Notes: generated by a model not told the origin, from the sequence alone. A stretch of DNA of 64,000 nucleotides from Parvibaculum sp. (GCF_030651915.1 NZ_JAUSBV010000005.1:620001-684000); one strand, 5' to 3'; shown: positions 46,567 to 56,438, numbered from the stretch's first letter. Numbers and translations: made by a program.

Positions 46567-46593
46567 TTTGCGGCGCGCCGAAAATGCCCGCTG

Positions 46594-47097
46594 TCAGACC
46601 GAGGCCAGAAACACTGCAATCTCCGCATCGCTCCGTAGCCGGAATACCCGCGCATGGACCGCGTCGCGGGCCAGCGCTTCCTCGATCATCGCGTCGTGGG
46701 TGCGCTTGAAATTCCAGATGAAGCGATAGAAGGCCGGGTCGATCTTTTCGGGGCAGCCGGGCGCGAGGTCGGCGCGGGTTTCGCCGAACAATGTCAGCGT
46801 GCGGCGGAAGGCGCGCCAGAGACAGACGCGGCGTGGCTGGTCGACCCAGACCACGGTGTCGGCGCGCGGCAGGCGCAGGTCGAAGGTGCGGCTGAAATTG
46901 CCGTCGATGATCCAGCGGTCCTCCGCCACCGCCGCGGCGACCTTCGGCCGGAACTCGTCATAGGAACTTTCGACCCAGCCCGGTTTCCAGAACAGCACGT
47001 CGAGATGGACGACCGGCAGAGCGAGCTTCGCGCCCAGCGCGCGGGCGAGCGTCGACTTGCCGCCGCCGGAGCAGCCGATGACGAGGATGCGTTTCAT
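46594..47097 (-). CDS. P-loop kinase-like protein (adenylate kinase/FlaR type)
   Basis: A protein of 167 aa. Walker A GCSGGGKSTLARALG (residues about 8-22), then HLDVLFWKPGW, DRWIIDGNFSRTFDLRLPRAD and VVWVDQPRRVCLWRAFRR. This is the pattern of the small AAA/adenylate kinase-like family once called DNA topology modulation protein (FlaR); the real substrate is unknown. ATG 47097 overlaps the upstream VOC stop (ATGA). Confidence 0.85.
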   Translation of the reverse strand: MKRILVIGCSGGGKSTLARALGAKLALPVVHLDVLFWKPGWVESSYDEFRPKVAAAVAEDRWIIDGNFSRTFDLRLPRADTVVWVDQPRRVCLWRAFRRTLTLFGETRADLAPGCPEKIDPAFYRFIWNFKRTHDAMIEEALARDAVHARVFRLRSDAEIAVFLASV

Positions 47098-47477
47098 CCC
47101 TTCTTGCTGTGGCAGACCGCCTGCAGCTTGTTGCCTTCGGGATCGCGGATATAGGCGCCGTAGTAGTTCGGATGGTAATGCGGGCGGAGGCCCGGCGCGC
47201 CTTCGCTGGTGCCGCCCATTTCGAGCGCCCTGGCGTGGAAGGCGTCGACCGCGGCGCGATTGGGGGCGAGGAAGGCCGCGTGCCAGCCATTGCCCGCATG
47301 ATGCGGTTCGCCGTCGAAGGGTGTCCCAATGAAAACCTTGGGGCCTGTCAGCGTACCGTAGGATGCCCGGCCCTGCCGCTTGTAGAAAGGCTCGATGCCG
47401 AGCGTCGCCAGCACCGCGTCGTAGAAGATGGCTGCCTTGTCCGGGTCCTGCGAACCGATGGTGACGTGACTGAACAT
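47094..47477 (-). CDS. VOC family protein
   Basis: A single-domain glyoxalase-fold protein of 127 aa: FSHVTIGSQDPDKAAIFYDA at the N terminus and PNYYGAYIRDPEGNKLQAVC at the C terminus. The usual last metal Glu is replaced by Gln (KLQAV), so metal binding may be weak. GGAGGG lies before ATG 47477. It is coupled to the kinase-like gene downstream and 15 bp after tetR. Confidence 0.87.
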   Translation of the reverse strand: MFSHVTIGSQDPDKAAIFYDAVLATLGIEPFYKRQGRASYGTLTGPKVFIGTPFDGEPHHAGNGWHAAFLAPNRAAVDAFHARALEMGGTSEGAPGLRPHYHPNYYGAYIRDPEGNKLQAVCHSKKG

Positions 47478-47491
47478 GGGCGCCCTCCCTG

Positions 47492-48139
47492 TTATGCGTC
47501 CCGCCATAATAATGGATCGCTGGCGCGGAAGGCCTCGAAAGATGCGCAAACCGTTTCGCGGATAAGCGCCGTTGCGTCCCCCTCCCCGGCGACCACGCCG
47601 AACTGGCCGTTGAGCCAGAGGGAGGCCAGCCCATGCGTCACGCCGAGCATGGCGGCAATCAGCCTGGCCGGGTTCCCCTCCGGCAGCACGCCGGCGCGCT
47701 GGCACGTGCCCACCGTCTCTTCCAGCAGCGCGTAGCTTTCGGCCCGCGCGGCACGCGCATCGGCCCAGGTTTCGCCGTCGGTCCATGGGTGGGCGAGCAT
47801 GATGCGAAAGGCGCCCGGCGCGTCGAGCATGAAGGCGAGATAGGTTTCCGGGAGTACCAGCAGGCGTGCCCAGGGGTCGGCGCCCTGCTCCGCCTGCGCC
47901 GCCGCCTCGCGGGCATGCAGCTCGCGGTAGCCCCAGGCGGCGATGGCTGCCAGCAGCGCCTCGCGGGAGGCGAAATGGCGGTAGGTCGCGGCATGGGTGA
48001 CGCCCGCTTCGGCCGCCAGTTCCCTCAGCGTGAAGTCCGGCGCGCCGCGCGCGGCGATCCGCTGCATGGCGAGGCGCATCAGCGCGTCGCGCAGGCTTCC
48101 GTGGTGATATTCGGCGGGTTTCCGCCGTTCGGCCGGCAT
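47492..48139 (-). CDS. TetR family transcriptional regulator
   Basis: A protein of 215 aa. The DNA-binding helix-turn-helix is at about residues 36-56 (LRELAAEAGVTHAATYRHFA). The C-terminal ligand domain matches TetR_C subfamilies with the conserved GLASLWLNGQFG helix. AGGAGG precedes ATG 48139. It probably controls itself, the VOC/kinase genes downstream and the divergent amidohydrolase, through the palindrome at 48161-48179. Confidence 0.9.
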   Translation of the reverse strand: MPAERRKPAEYHHGSLRDALMRLAMQRIAARGAPDFTLRELAAEAGVTHAATYRHFASREALLAAIAAWGYRELHAREAAAQAEQGADPWARLLVLPETYLAFMLDAPGAFRIMLAHPWTDGETWADARAARAESYALLEETVGTCQRAGVLPEGNPARLIAAMLGVTHGLASLWLNGQFGVVAGEGDATALIRETVCASFEAFRASDPLLWRDA

Positions 48140-48160
48140 GCGGGCTCCTCCTGTTGACTC

Positions 48161-48179
48161 ATGTTACCATTGGTCACAT
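48161..48179. promoter_or_regulatory. probable TetR operator
   Basis: ATGTTACC (48161-48168), 3-nt spacer, GGTCACAT (48172-48179): a palindrome with one mismatch, in the 70-bp gap between tetR and the divergent amidohydrolase gene. TTGACT (48154-48159) beside it may be a -35 for the plus strand. Confidence 0.6.
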
Positions 48180-48209
48180 GCTCGCGCCAAACCAAAAGGG
48201 AGGCGGGAG

Positions 48210-49919
48210 ATGGGCGGGCGGCGATTGTTTTCGGGCGGCACCATATTGCCGATGACGGCGGGCGCGGCGGAAGCGGAGGCGGTGCTGGTCGAGGATGGCC
48301 GCATCCTCGCGGTGGGCGATGCCGCTTCGCTGGGCGACATGGCGGGCGCAGGCGCCACCCGCATCGACCTTGCCGGCGCGACGCTGATGCCCGGCCTCAT
48401 CGACGCGCATCCGCATCTCCTTCATTTCTCGTCGCTCGCCATCGGCACCTGCCAGCTTTTCGACGCGCGCGACCACGCGGACATCGTCAATCGCATCCGC
48501 AATCACTGCACGATCCTGCCGCCGGGCATGTGGGCGCTCTGCTCGCCCATCGGCGAGCCGCATTATTTTCTGAGGCGGAGCTGGCGCGATCTCGCGGAAG
48601 GCGTGCTGCCCGACCGGCATGTGCTCGATCGCGCGGCGCCCGACCGGCCGGTGCTGATCCAGGCCTGGGCGCCGGTCACGCCCAATATCGCGGTGCTGAA
48701 TTCGGCCGCGCTGCACGAAGCCGGCATCACGTCGGAGACGCCCGACAAGGTTTGCGGCGTCACCATCCACAAGGACGCGCAAGGCCAGCCGACCGGCCAT
48801 CTCGAAGGACCGGTCAATAATTACTACACCGACGATCCATTCTGGCTTTCGATCATGGGACATGTCGGCGCGCCGCCGGACTGGCTCTGGGAAGCGGGCG
48901 CGCTGGCGGGGCTCAAGGCCTATAACGCGCTCGGCGTGACCGGCGGCTACGAATCCCACGCGATGGAGCCCGCCCATATCGAGGCCTATCGGAAAATCCG
49001 CAACGATGGCGCGCTCACGGTTCGCATCGCCGCGACGATGGACGCCGCCGACCTCGCTTTCGATCCGACCAAGGTGCCGGACAACGACGCGCTTTTCGCG
49101 CGGCTGCAACTGGCGAAATCATGGGAAGAGAAATCGGACCCGCTGTTCCGCTTCAACGGCATCACGCTGTCGCGCGGCGGACCCTGCTGGCCGGGCTATC
49201 TGCGCCAGCACAAAGCCTATCCGGGGCCGGACGGCGTGCTCACCAACGGCAAGACCTTCCTGCCGCATGAGGTCGAATATCTCGTCATCCGCTACTGCCT
49301 CGCGCATGATCTGCGCTTCAACATGGTGCTGGGCGGCGACCGCGACGCCGACGATCTGCTGCAGACGCTCGATGCGCTGACATCGGGCATGGATACGGCG
49401 GCGCTCGACTGGGTCGTGCAGCATGTGCTGATGCTGACCGACGCGCAGTGCCGCCGCATCGCCGAATTCGGTTTCCATGTCACCACCAGTCCCGGCTTCG
49501 TCTGGGGCAAGGGGGCGCTTTATCGCGAGCGGCTGGGCGAGGCGGCGCTCGATAATTTCGTGCCGGCGCGGAAGCTGATCGATCTCGGCGCCAGCGTTTC
49601 GTTCGGATCGGATTGGGGGCCGGACAATCCCTTCGAGCAGATGCAGTTCGCCGAGACGCAGGAGTTCTGCGGCGAAGGCATCTGCGCGCATCGCCATGCG
49701 CATCGCGTCACGCGGCGGGAAGCGCTGCTGGCCTATACCGGCAATGCGGCGCGCGTCATGCAGTGGAAGGAGATCGGCGCGATCGCGCCCGGCTTCCACG
49801 CCGATTTCGCGATCGTCGACCGCAATCCACTTGCCTGTGCGGTTGAGGATCTGGCCGGCACAAAGGTGCTGGCGACGGTGCTGGGTGGCGCGGCGGTGCA
49901 TGATACGGGGGTGATGTAG
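48210..49919 (+). CDS. amidohydrolase (YtcJ-like)
   Basis: A protein of 569 aa. The N-terminal beta-sandwich part is followed by a TIM barrel with the metal motif DAHPHLLHF (HxH), the carbamyl/Lys region, a His in HVTTSPGF and the catalytic Asp in SFGSDWGPDNP. The closing beta strand is GAIAPGFHADFAIVDRNP. The YtcJ-type family hydrolyses amides of unknown nature. ATG 48210 has AGGGAGG-type SD; the frame is open to 48138 but the early part lies in the TetR operator. It is likely controlled by the divergent TetR. Confidence 0.9.
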   Translation: MGGRRLFSGGTILPMTAGAAEAEAVLVEDGRILAVGDAASLGDMAGAGATRIDLAGATLMPGLIDAHPHLLHFSSLAIGTCQLFDARDHADIVNRIRNHCTILPPGMWALCSPIGEPHYFLRRSWRDLAEGVLPDRHVLDRAAPDRPVLIQAWAPVTPNIAVLNSAALHEAGITSETPDKVCGVTIHKDAQGQPTGHLEGPVNNYYTDDPFWLSIMGHVGAPPDWLWEAGALAGLKAYNALGVTGGYESHAMEPAHIEAYRKIRNDGALTVRIAATMDAADLAFDPTKVPDNDALFARLQLAKSWEEKSDPLFRFNGITLSRGGPCWPGYLRQHKAYPGPDGVLTNGKTFLPHEVEYLVIRYCLAHDLRFNMVLGGDRDADDLLQTLDALTSGMDTAALDWVVQHVLMLTDAQCRRIAEFGFHVTTSPGFVWGKGALYRERLGEAALDNFVPARKLIDLGASVSFGSDWGPDNPFEQMQFAETQEFCGEGICAHRHAHRVTRREALLAYTGNAARVMQWKEIGAIAPGFHADFAIVDRNPLACAVEDLAGTKVLATVLGGAAVHDTGVM

Positions 49920-49964
49920 GGGGGTGACGAGTTTGGGGAGATGTACGGAGTGTTCCGGTTGAAG

Positions 49965-50351
49965 TCAGAACCTGAACTTCACTGAAGCAACCTTTGCCGT
50001 GCCGTAAAATCCCGCGAATACGGCAAGCGCTTCCTTGAGCGTTTGCCTCACCGCTTCTGTCGCGGCCTCGCCTTCACCAGAAATCGACTCCAGAAAATAC
50101 TCGTATGCCTCGCCGGAGTCAGACAGATGTATTTCCTGCTTGAGCATGACCTGATACCGCTTTCCCAGAATCGACAACACGAAATAGAGCTCCGATGGGG
50201 AGTCCCGATACCGCGCGGTCAAAACAAGGAATGCCGCTTTTTCCCTGTCTACTGTCCACATGGACAAATCATGGGAATGACCGACCGGGTACTGAATCGA
50301 CTTGATACTCGCTTTGTCTGCCTCCGGGATGCGTTCGTTGATGAAGGGCAT
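49965..50351 (-). CDS. hypothetical protein coupled to gshA
   Basis: A protein of 128 aa, beginning MPFINERIPEADKASIKSIQ. Mixed alpha/beta with YRDSPSELYFVLSILGKRYQ as the best-defined strand pair; no known motif. ATG 50351 lies 1 bp after the gshA stop, so translation is coupled; the open frame further upstream is the overlap with gshA. Base use is less GC-rich than in gshA, which hints at later acquisition. No role is known. Confidence 0.68.
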   Translation of the reverse strand: MPFINERIPEADKASIKSIQYPVGHSHDLSMWTVDREKAAFLVLTARYRDSPSELYFVLSILGKRYQVMLKQEIHLSDSGEAYEYFLESISGEGEAATEAVRQTLKEALAVFAGFYGTAKVASVKFRF

Positions 50352-50352
50352 G

Positions 50353-51717
50353 TCAGAACGCGAATTCCTTGAAGACCGGGTCGACGGAGCCGTTCCAGCG
50401 GCCGTGATAGAGGGCCAGCAGTTCCTCGGCCGGGGTGATGCCGGTTTCGACGATTTTTTCGACGGCGTGGAGATGGATCGCTTCCGTTCCGCCGACGCCA
50501 TCGCCATTGGCGCGGGCGTCGAGGCCGGCGCGGGAGAGTTCGACGGCGCGGCGCGCGACATCGAGCAGCGTGCCGCCGCGGAAGGGCGTCTTCAGCGCCA
50601 GTCTCGGCACGTCGTCGCGCAGTTTCTGGCGCTCTTCATCCGTCCAGTCCTTGACGAGATCCCAGGCGGCGTCGAGCGAGGACTGCTCGTAAAGCAGGCC
50701 GACCCAGAAGGCCGGAAGCCCACAGATGCGCGCCCAGGGGCCGCCATCGGCGCCGCGCATTTCCATATAGTTCTTGATCCGCGCCTCGGGGAAGATCGTC
50801 GTCAGGTGATTGTTCCAGTCGCCGCGCGTCGGCACTTCGCCGGGCAGTGCCGGCAGGCGGCCGTCGAGGAAATCGCGGAAGGACTGCCCGGTCGCGTCGA
50901 TATATTTGCCATCGCGGTAGACGAAATACATCGGCACATCGAGCGCGTAATCGACATAGCGCTCGAAGCCGAAGCCCTGTTCGAAGACGAAGGGGATCAT
51001 GCCCGAACGCGCCCGGTCGGTGTCGGTCCAGACATGTGAGCGGTAGGAGAGATAGCCGTTGGGCTTGCCCTCGGTGAAGGGCGAATTGGCGAAGATCGCG
51101 GTTGCCACCGGCTGCAGCGCAATGGCCACGCGCAGCTTCTTCACCATGTCGGCTTCCGACGAGAAGTCGAGGTTCACCTGCACCGTGCAGGAGCGGTACA
51201 TCATGTCGAGCCCCATGGTCCCGACCTTTTTCATGTACTCGGTCATGATCTTGTAGCGGCCCTTGGGCATGACTGGAATTTCGTCGCGCCGCCAGTTGGG
51301 CGTGAAGCCGAGCCCCAGAAAGCCGATGCCGTGTTCGTCGCCGACTTCCTTCACCTGCGCCAGATGATCGTGCAGTTCCGAACAGGTCTGGTGCAGGGTT
51401 TCGAGCGCCGCGCCCGAGAGTTCGAACTGGCCGCCCGGTTCGAGCGAGACGTTACCGTGGCCCTCGTTTTCGAGGCCGATGATGTGTTCGCCCTCCATGA
51501 CCGGTTGCCAGCCGAAGCGCATCAGGCCTTCCAGCATGGCGCGGATGCCGTGGTCGCCGCCATAGGGGATCGGCGTCAGGTTCTTCACACAGAAGGGAAA
51601 CTTTTCGTGCTCGGTGCCGATGCGCCAGTCGGATTTCGGCTTGTTGCCGCGCTCCAGCGCGGCCACGAGATCGCGACGGTCGGTGATGGGCTCGGGCCCG
51701 GCGACGAGTATGCTCAT
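50353..51717 (-). CDS. gshA: glutamate-cysteine ligase (plant-like GSH1 type)
   Basis: First step of glutathione synthesis. The protein has 454 aa of the GCS2 type of alphaproteobacteria and plants. Blocks: [55 protein letters not shown] and [16 protein letters not shown]. The two Cys that form the redox disulfide in plants are not both in place. gshB is not in the window. Confidence 0.95.
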   Translation of the reverse strand: MSILVAGPEPITDRRDLVAALERGNKPKSDWRIGTEHEKFPFCVKNLTPIPYGGDHGIRAMLEGLMRFGWQPVMEGEHIIGLENEGHGNVSLEPGGQFELSGAALETLHQTCSELHDHLAQVKEVGDEHGIGFLGLGFTPNWRRDEIPVMPKGRYKIMTEYMKKVGTMGLDMMYRSCTVQVNLDFSSEADMVKKLRVAIALQPVATAIFANSPFTEGKPNGYLSYRSHVWTDTDRARSGMIPFVFEQGFGFERYVDYALDVPMYFVYRDGKYIDATGQSFRDFLDGRLPALPGEVPTRGDWNNHLTTIFPEARIKNYMEMRGADGGPWARICGLPAFWVGLLYEQSSLDAAWDLVKDWTDEERQKLRDDVPRLALKTPFRGGTLLDVARRAVELSRAGLDARANGDGVGGTEAIHLHAVEKIVETGITPAEELLALYHGRWNGSVDPVFKEFAF

Positions 51718-51963
51718 GCGAGCCCCTTTGTTCCTCCGCGGACCTTGTTGTCGTGTCGGGGGGCATCAGCCCATGACCCCCGACCGGTCCTTCGCGTCGC
51801 CCAGATGTAGGAGCGGGATTCGCGGCTGACAAGCGCAAATCTCGGTCGCGACTTATACTTATTCTACAGACCGGGCCCGGAAAGCGGGGCCGGCTGCGAC
51901 ATGGCATCGTTCTCTTCCCCGGCATGTGAGAGGATCGGCCCGAACAGCAAAAGGAGGATCCCC

Positions 51964-53118
51964 ATGCGGCTCGGTATTCTGACGGGCGGCGGCGATGTGC
52001 CGGGGCTCAACTCGTGCATCAAGGCGGTGACGCGGCGCGCGGCCGAACTCGGCTGGGAGGTGATCGGCTTCCGGCGCGGCTGGGCGGGGCCGATGAACTA
52101 CAATCCCGACGATCCGGAGGGGAGCGAGCAACATCTGATGCGGCTCGACACGGAAGCCGTGCGCACCATCGACCGCGAGGGCGGCACGATCCTGCACACG
52201 ACGCGCACCGATCCGCAATGGATGGTCGAGGCGAAGCTTCCCGATTTCCTGAAGGGAAAATTCAAGCTCTCCGACAAGGGAACCGTCGACACCACGCCGC
52301 ACATCTTGCGCGTCTTCGAGCATCTCGGCATCGACGTGATGGTGACGATCGGCGGCGACGGCACGCTGGCCTATGCCGCACAACTGCACAGCGAAGGCAT
52401 GAAGATCGTCTCGATCCCGAAGACGATGGACAATGACGTGTTCGGCACCGATTACTGCATTGGCTTCTCGACGGCCGTGTCGCGGTCGGTCGAACATATC
52501 AACGCGCTGCGCACCTCGACGGGCAGCCATGAACGCATCGCGGTGGTCGAACTCTTCGGCCGGCAGTCGGGTGAGACGGCGCTGATCGCGAGCTATCTCG
52601 CCGATGTCGACCGCGCCATCATCGCCGAAGTGCCCTTCGATGTGGCAAAGCTCGGCGAGATGCTGGCGGCGGACCGGATGGCCAATCCCGCGCGCTACGC
52701 GATGGTGGTGATTTCGGAAGGGGCCAAGATGGAAGGCGGCGAGACGCTGACCCATGGCGCGGCGGACGAATATGGCCGCAAGCGGCTCGGCGGCATCGGC
52801 CATCTGGTCGGCGAGGAACTGACGCGGCTGACAGGCATCGACACGATTACCCAGTCGCTCGCTTACCTCATGCGCGCCGGGCCGCCCGATGCGCTGGACC
52901 AGATGGTGGCCAAGAGCTTCGGCACGCTGGCTGTGCAGGAGATCGCGGCGGGTCGCACCGGCTTCATGACGGCGCTGCGCGACGGCAATTACGAGACCGT
53001 GCCCGCCGCGCTCTGCACGGAGAGCCGGAAGCGCGTCGATGTCGATGCCTTCTACGACCGCGACGCCTATCGCCCGCGCATTGCCAGAGTGATGGGCAAG
53101 CCGATGTTTCTGTATTGA
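51964..53118 (+). CDS. 6-phosphofructokinase, group III type
   Basis: A protein of 384 aa. The N-terminal loop is GGGDVPGLN, the phosphate-donor loop reads VTIGGDGTLAYA and the catalytic loop is PKTMDNDVFGTD. Gly after GGD fits ATP use, whereas Lys in PKT is typical of PPi-dependent and group III enzymes; the donor (ATP or PPi) cannot be settled from sequence. AGGAGG is 5 nt before ATG 51964. Many alphaproteobacteria lack PFK, so its presence suggests glycolysis or PPi-linked flux. Confidence 0.92.
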   Translation: MRLGILTGGGDVPGLNSCIKAVTRRAAELGWEVIGFRRGWAGPMNYNPDDPEGSEQHLMRLDTEAVRTIDREGGTILHTTRTDPQWMVEAKLPDFLKGKFKLSDKGTVDTTPHILRVFEHLGIDVMVTIGGDGTLAYAAQLHSEGMKIVSIPKTMDNDVFGTDYCIGFSTAVSRSVEHINALRTSTGSHERIAVVELFGRQSGETALIASYLADVDRAIIAEVPFDVAKLGEMLAADRMANPARYAMVVISEGAKMEGGETLTHGAADEYGRKRLGGIGHLVGEELTRLTGIDTITQSLAYLMRAGPPDALDQMVAKSFGTLAVQEIAAGRTGFMTALRDGNYETVPAALCTESRKRVDVDAFYDRDAYRPRIARVMGKPMFLY

Positions 53119-53173
53119 GGCGTTTCCCGTCCTCCCGCCGGGTAAGGGCGGGAAGCAGAGAGACCGTGTCCGA

Positions 53174-53641
53174 TCAGGAGCGGGGACGCGAGCCCGGCCG
53201 CTTCAGCTGCATGGTCTGGCGGCCTTCTTCATTGTCGCCGATGATCCTGAAGCCGAGGCGCTCATAGAGCGCGTGAGCGTCGTTGGTGGAGAGCATGATG
53301 CGCGTAACGGCGGCGAGCGCGGGGTCGTTGACCATCGTCTCGACAATCCATTTGCCGTGACCATTGCCGCGATGAACCGGCAGGATATAGACGTCGCTCA
53401 TCCAAGCGAAGCGGGTCATATCTGTGACCATGCGGCCGAAGCCGGCCTGCTCGCCGTCCGGCGAATAGAGACCATAGGCGTGCGAGTTGACGATGCTGGT
53501 CCAGAGAACATCCGGCGGCACCTCGCTGGCCCAGTAGGTGGCCCCGAGCATCTTCAGGATGGACTCCTTGTCGAGCCGCGACTTGTCGGTGTTGATTTCG
53601 AAACCGTGGCGGCTCCAGGACGAAACGTCGGACGAACTCAT
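53174..53641 (-). CDS. GNAT family N-acetyltransferase
   Basis: A protein of 155 aa. The acetyl-CoA loop is VYILPVHRGNGHGKWIVETM and the C-terminal block is ALYERLGFRIIG. The preceding strand GRMVTDMTRFAWMSDVYI is typical of the family of small GNATs acting on amino acids or small amines. The substrate is unknown. It is 33 bp downstream of a phosphotransferase gene and may share its transcript. Confidence 0.88.
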   Translation of the reverse strand: MSSSDVSSWSRHGFEINTDKSRLDKESILKMLGATYWASEVPPDVLWTSIVNSHAYGLYSPDGEQAGFGRMVTDMTRFAWMSDVYILPVHRGNGHGKWIVETMVNDPALAAVTRIMLSTNDAHALYERLGFRIIGDNEEGRQTMQLKRPGSRPRS

Positions 53642-53674
53642 ACGCTTACTCTCTGTTTTTACTTGTTGTTCCGG

Positions 53675-54769
53675 CTATACGGCTCCCGCACGTTGAGCAT
53701 AGGTCCAGGCTTCCTGTGCGAGCGGCCGCACATTCTGCGCCATCTGTTTGGCATGTTCGCTTGATGCCGTTCCGTCCCTCACCCGCCCCGCGATTCCCTG
53801 AAGGATACCGGCAAGCCGGAAGAAATTATACGAAAAATAGAAATCGAGGTTTTCGATTCCGCCGGGGCGATTCGTCCGTTCGCAGTACATCGCAATGTAC
53901 TCGTCGAGCGTCGGAATACCCAATTCCTTCAGATTGGCCGTCCGGATCGAACCGGTGCCGCCGCCGGTGCCCTGGCCGGGCATCACCCATTGCATCAGGC
54001 TGTAGGTGAAATCGCCGAGTGGATGTCCCAGCGTCGACAATTCCCAATCGAGAACGGCGATCACCTTCGGCTCTGTCGGATGCAGGATCGTATTGTCGAG
54101 ACGGTAGTCACCGTGGACGACCGATGTCGAATCATCCTGCGGCACATTTTCGGGAAGCCATTCCATCAGACGATTCATCTCCGGAATGGATTCGGTTTCG
54201 GATGCCACATATTGTTTCGACCAGCGTGAAATCTGGCGCGTGAAATAGTTTCCCGGCTTGCCGAAATCGCCGAGGCCCGCCGCCGCGTAGTCAACCATGT
54301 GCAGCCGCGCCAGCGTGTCGTTGAGCGCCTCATAGATCTTCCAGCGCATGGCGGGTTCGATGCCCGGCAGCAGCGGCTCCCAAAGTACGCGGCCCTCGAC
54401 CATGTCCATGATGTAAAACATGGTGCCGATGACGCTGTCGTCGTCGCAGAGACAGTAAGTGCGCGGCGCGGGGAAACCGACGCCGTGAAGCGCGGTGATG
54501 ACCTTGTATTCGCGATCGACCGCATGGGCCGACGGCAGGAGCTTGCCCGGCGGCTTGCGCCGCAGCACGTATTTTTTCGACGGCGTGACGAGCTGATAGG
54601 TCGGGTTCGACTGACCGCCCTTAAACTGGCTGACCGTCAACGGACCCTTGAAGCCATCGACATGGGCTGCCATGTATGCCTCAAGGCGCTTTTCGTCGAA
54701 CCTGTGCGTGTCGGCCACTTCCTTGGTGCCGGAAAACTGTTCCTGCCGGCTTTCAGTTGCGTCGGTCAT
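53675..54769 (-). CDS. phosphotransferase (APH/ACAD10-like)
   Basis: A protein of 364 aa with an aminoglycoside-phosphotransferase fold. ATP loop FKGGQSNPTYQL, Lys in YVLRRKPPG, catalytic loop VVHGDYRLDNTILH and the metal Asp in AVLDWELSTLGHP. This set is that of the family fused to acyl-CoA dehydrogenase in ACAD10/11, which phosphorylates 4-hydroxyacyl-CoA. A separate acyl-CoA dehydrogenase is not adjacent. The function is therefore only by analogy. Confidence 0.88.
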   Translation of the reverse strand: MTDATESRQEQFSGTKEVADTHRFDEKRLEAYMAAHVDGFKGPLTVSQFKGGQSNPTYQLVTPSKKYVLRRKPPGKLLPSAHAVDREYKVITALHGVGFPAPRTYCLCDDDSVIGTMFYIMDMVEGRVLWEPLLPGIEPAMRWKIYEALNDTLARLHMVDYAAAGLGDFGKPGNYFTRQISRWSKQYVASETESIPEMNRLMEWLPENVPQDDSTSVVHGDYRLDNTILHPTEPKVIAVLDWELSTLGHPLGDFTYSLMQWVMPGQGTGGGTGSIRTANLKELGIPTLDEYIAMYCERTNRPGGIENLDFYFSYNFFRLAGILQGIAGRVRDGTASSEHAKQMAQNVRPLAQEAWTYAQRAGAV

Positions 54770-54827
54770 TTTGTTTTACTCCCCGTGTCGTTTATTCTGT
54801 GTACGTCTTTTCCGGTGTCCGCTCCCT

Positions 54828-54997
54828 CTTCCCACCCTCCCCCTGTGGGAGGGTCAAACGGTCGAAGACCGTTTGGGGAGGGGTCGCGGACGAATTCACA
54901 AATTCAGCCGATAGCGCGTTACATTTTCGAGAGCGGAGTCCCCCTCAGCGAACGAGCTGACGCTCGTTCGCCCCTCCCACAGGGGGAGGGTGGGAAG
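54828..54997. repeat. modular hairpin element, family A, copies 2 and 3 head to head
   Basis: 26-bp perfect outer inverted repeat (54828-54853 and 54972-54997). Inside the left copy is stem AAACGGTC/GACCGTTT; inside the right copy is CGAACGAGC-TGA-GCTCGTTCG-like (54949-54970). It fills the 264-bp gap between the phosphotransferase and purD genes with no coding sequence. Confidence 0.9.
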
Positions 54998-55033
54998 AAA
55001 GGACGTTGCGCGCTCTGCATCGATCGCTCCCAT

Positions 55034-56317
55034 CTACGCGTTCTGCTTCTCGCGCTCGATGGCGCGGTAGCCGATGTCGCGGCGGCAGAAGCCTTCGGGC
55101 CAATCGATCAGGGCAACGGCGCGGTAGGCACGCGCCTGGGCTTCGACGGTGCTGGCGGCTGTCGCCGTGACGTTGAGCACGCGTCCGCCCGTGGCCAGGA
55201 TACGGCCGTCCTCGGCCTTCGTGCCAGCGTGAAAGATTTCGACGCCCTGGATGGCGCCGGCCGCATCAAGACCCTTGATCTCGGTATTCTTTTCATAATC
55301 GCCCGGATAGCCGTTCGCGGCCATGACGACGGTGAGCGCCACCTCGTCTTTCCAGCGCAGGGCGGCCGAGGCGAGCGTGCCATCATGCGTCGCCATCAAC
55401 AGGGGCAGTAGATCGCAGTCGAGGCGCGTCATCAGAACCTGCGTCTCCGGATCGCCGAAGCGCGCGTTGTATTCGATCAGCTTCGGGCCGTCCTTTGTCA
55501 GCATCAGGCCGGCATAGAGGACGCCCTTGAAGGGCGTGCCGCGGGCGGCCATCGCCTTCACCGTCGGTTCGACAATCTCGCGCATGGCGCGGGTGCAGAG
55601 GCCCGGCGTCATCACCGGCGCCGGCGAATAGGCGCCCATACCGCCGGTGTTCGGGCCCTTGTCGCCATCGAAAACGCGCTTGTGGTCCTGCGCGGTTGCC
55701 AGCGGCAGGGCCGTCTTGCCGTCGCAAAGCGCAAAGAAGCTTGCTTCCTCGCCTTCGAGAAACTCCTCGACCACGACCTCTGCGCCAGCGGCGCCGAAGC
55801 GGCCGGAGAAGATTTCATCGACGGCTGCTTCGGCCTCTGCCGATGTGAGCGCGACGATGACGCCCTTCCCCGCCGCAAGGCCGTCGGCCTTGACGACGAT
55901 CGGCACGCCTTTCTTGCGGATGAAATCCTTCGCCGGCGCCGCTTCGGAAAAGCGTCCGTAAGCCGCTGTCGGGATATTCCACTCGGCGCAGAGATCCTTG
56001 GTGAAACCCTTGGAGCCTTCGAGACGGGCCGCCGCCGCCGAGGGGCCGAAGCTGGCGATGCCCTCGGCATCGAGACGATCGACCAGGCCGGCGACCAGCG
56101 GATCCTCCGGACCGACGACGACGAAGCCAATGCTGTTGGCGCGGCAGAAGGCGACAATGCCGTCGAAATCGACGGGCGCGAGCGCAATACATTCAGCGAC
56201 CGCCGCAATGCCGCCATTTCCCGGCGCGCAATAGAGCGTGTCGCAAAGCGGGCTCTGGCGGATTTTCCAGCACAGCGCATGTTCACGGCCGCCCGAGCCG
56301 ATGACGAGAATGTTCAT
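55034..56317 (-). CDS. purD: phosphoribosylamine-glycine ligase
   Basis: Second step of purine synthesis, an ATP-grasp enzyme. The protein has 427 aa with the N-terminal [13 protein letters not shown], the ATP-grasp loops [15 protein letters not shown] and [10 protein letters not shown], and [13 protein letters not shown]. It stands alone; no other pur genes are adjacent. Confidence 0.97.
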   Translation of the reverse strand: MNILVIGSGGREHALCWKIRQSPLCDTLYCAPGNGGIAAVAECIALAPVDFDGIVAFCRANSIGFVVVGPEDPLVAGLVDRLDAEGIASFGPSAAAARLEGSKGFTKDLCAEWNIPTAAYGRFSEAAPAKDFIRKKGVPIVVKADGLAAGKGVIVALTSAEAEAAVDEIFSGRFGAAGAEVVVEEFLEGEEASFFALCDGKTALPLATAQDHKRVFDGDKGPNTGGMGAYSPAPVMTPGLCTRAMREIVEPTVKAMAARGTPFKGVLYAGLMLTKDGPKLIEYNARFGDPETQVLMTRLDCDLLPLLMATHDGTLASAALRWKDEVALTVVMAANGYPGDYEKNTEIKGLDAAGAIQGVEIFHAGTKAEDGRILATGGRVLNVTATAASTVEAQARAYRAVALIDWPEGFCRRDIGYRAIEREKQNA

Positions 56318-56438
56318 GGGGTCTCAACTCCCGGAAGAGGCGGGCGGGCCGCCCAGAAAACGCGCCCCGCCAAAGCGGTTTCCTTGTAACATGGGGGCCC
56401 CCGCCGGCAAACCGCCGCCAGGCCTGCCGAACTCCTCC

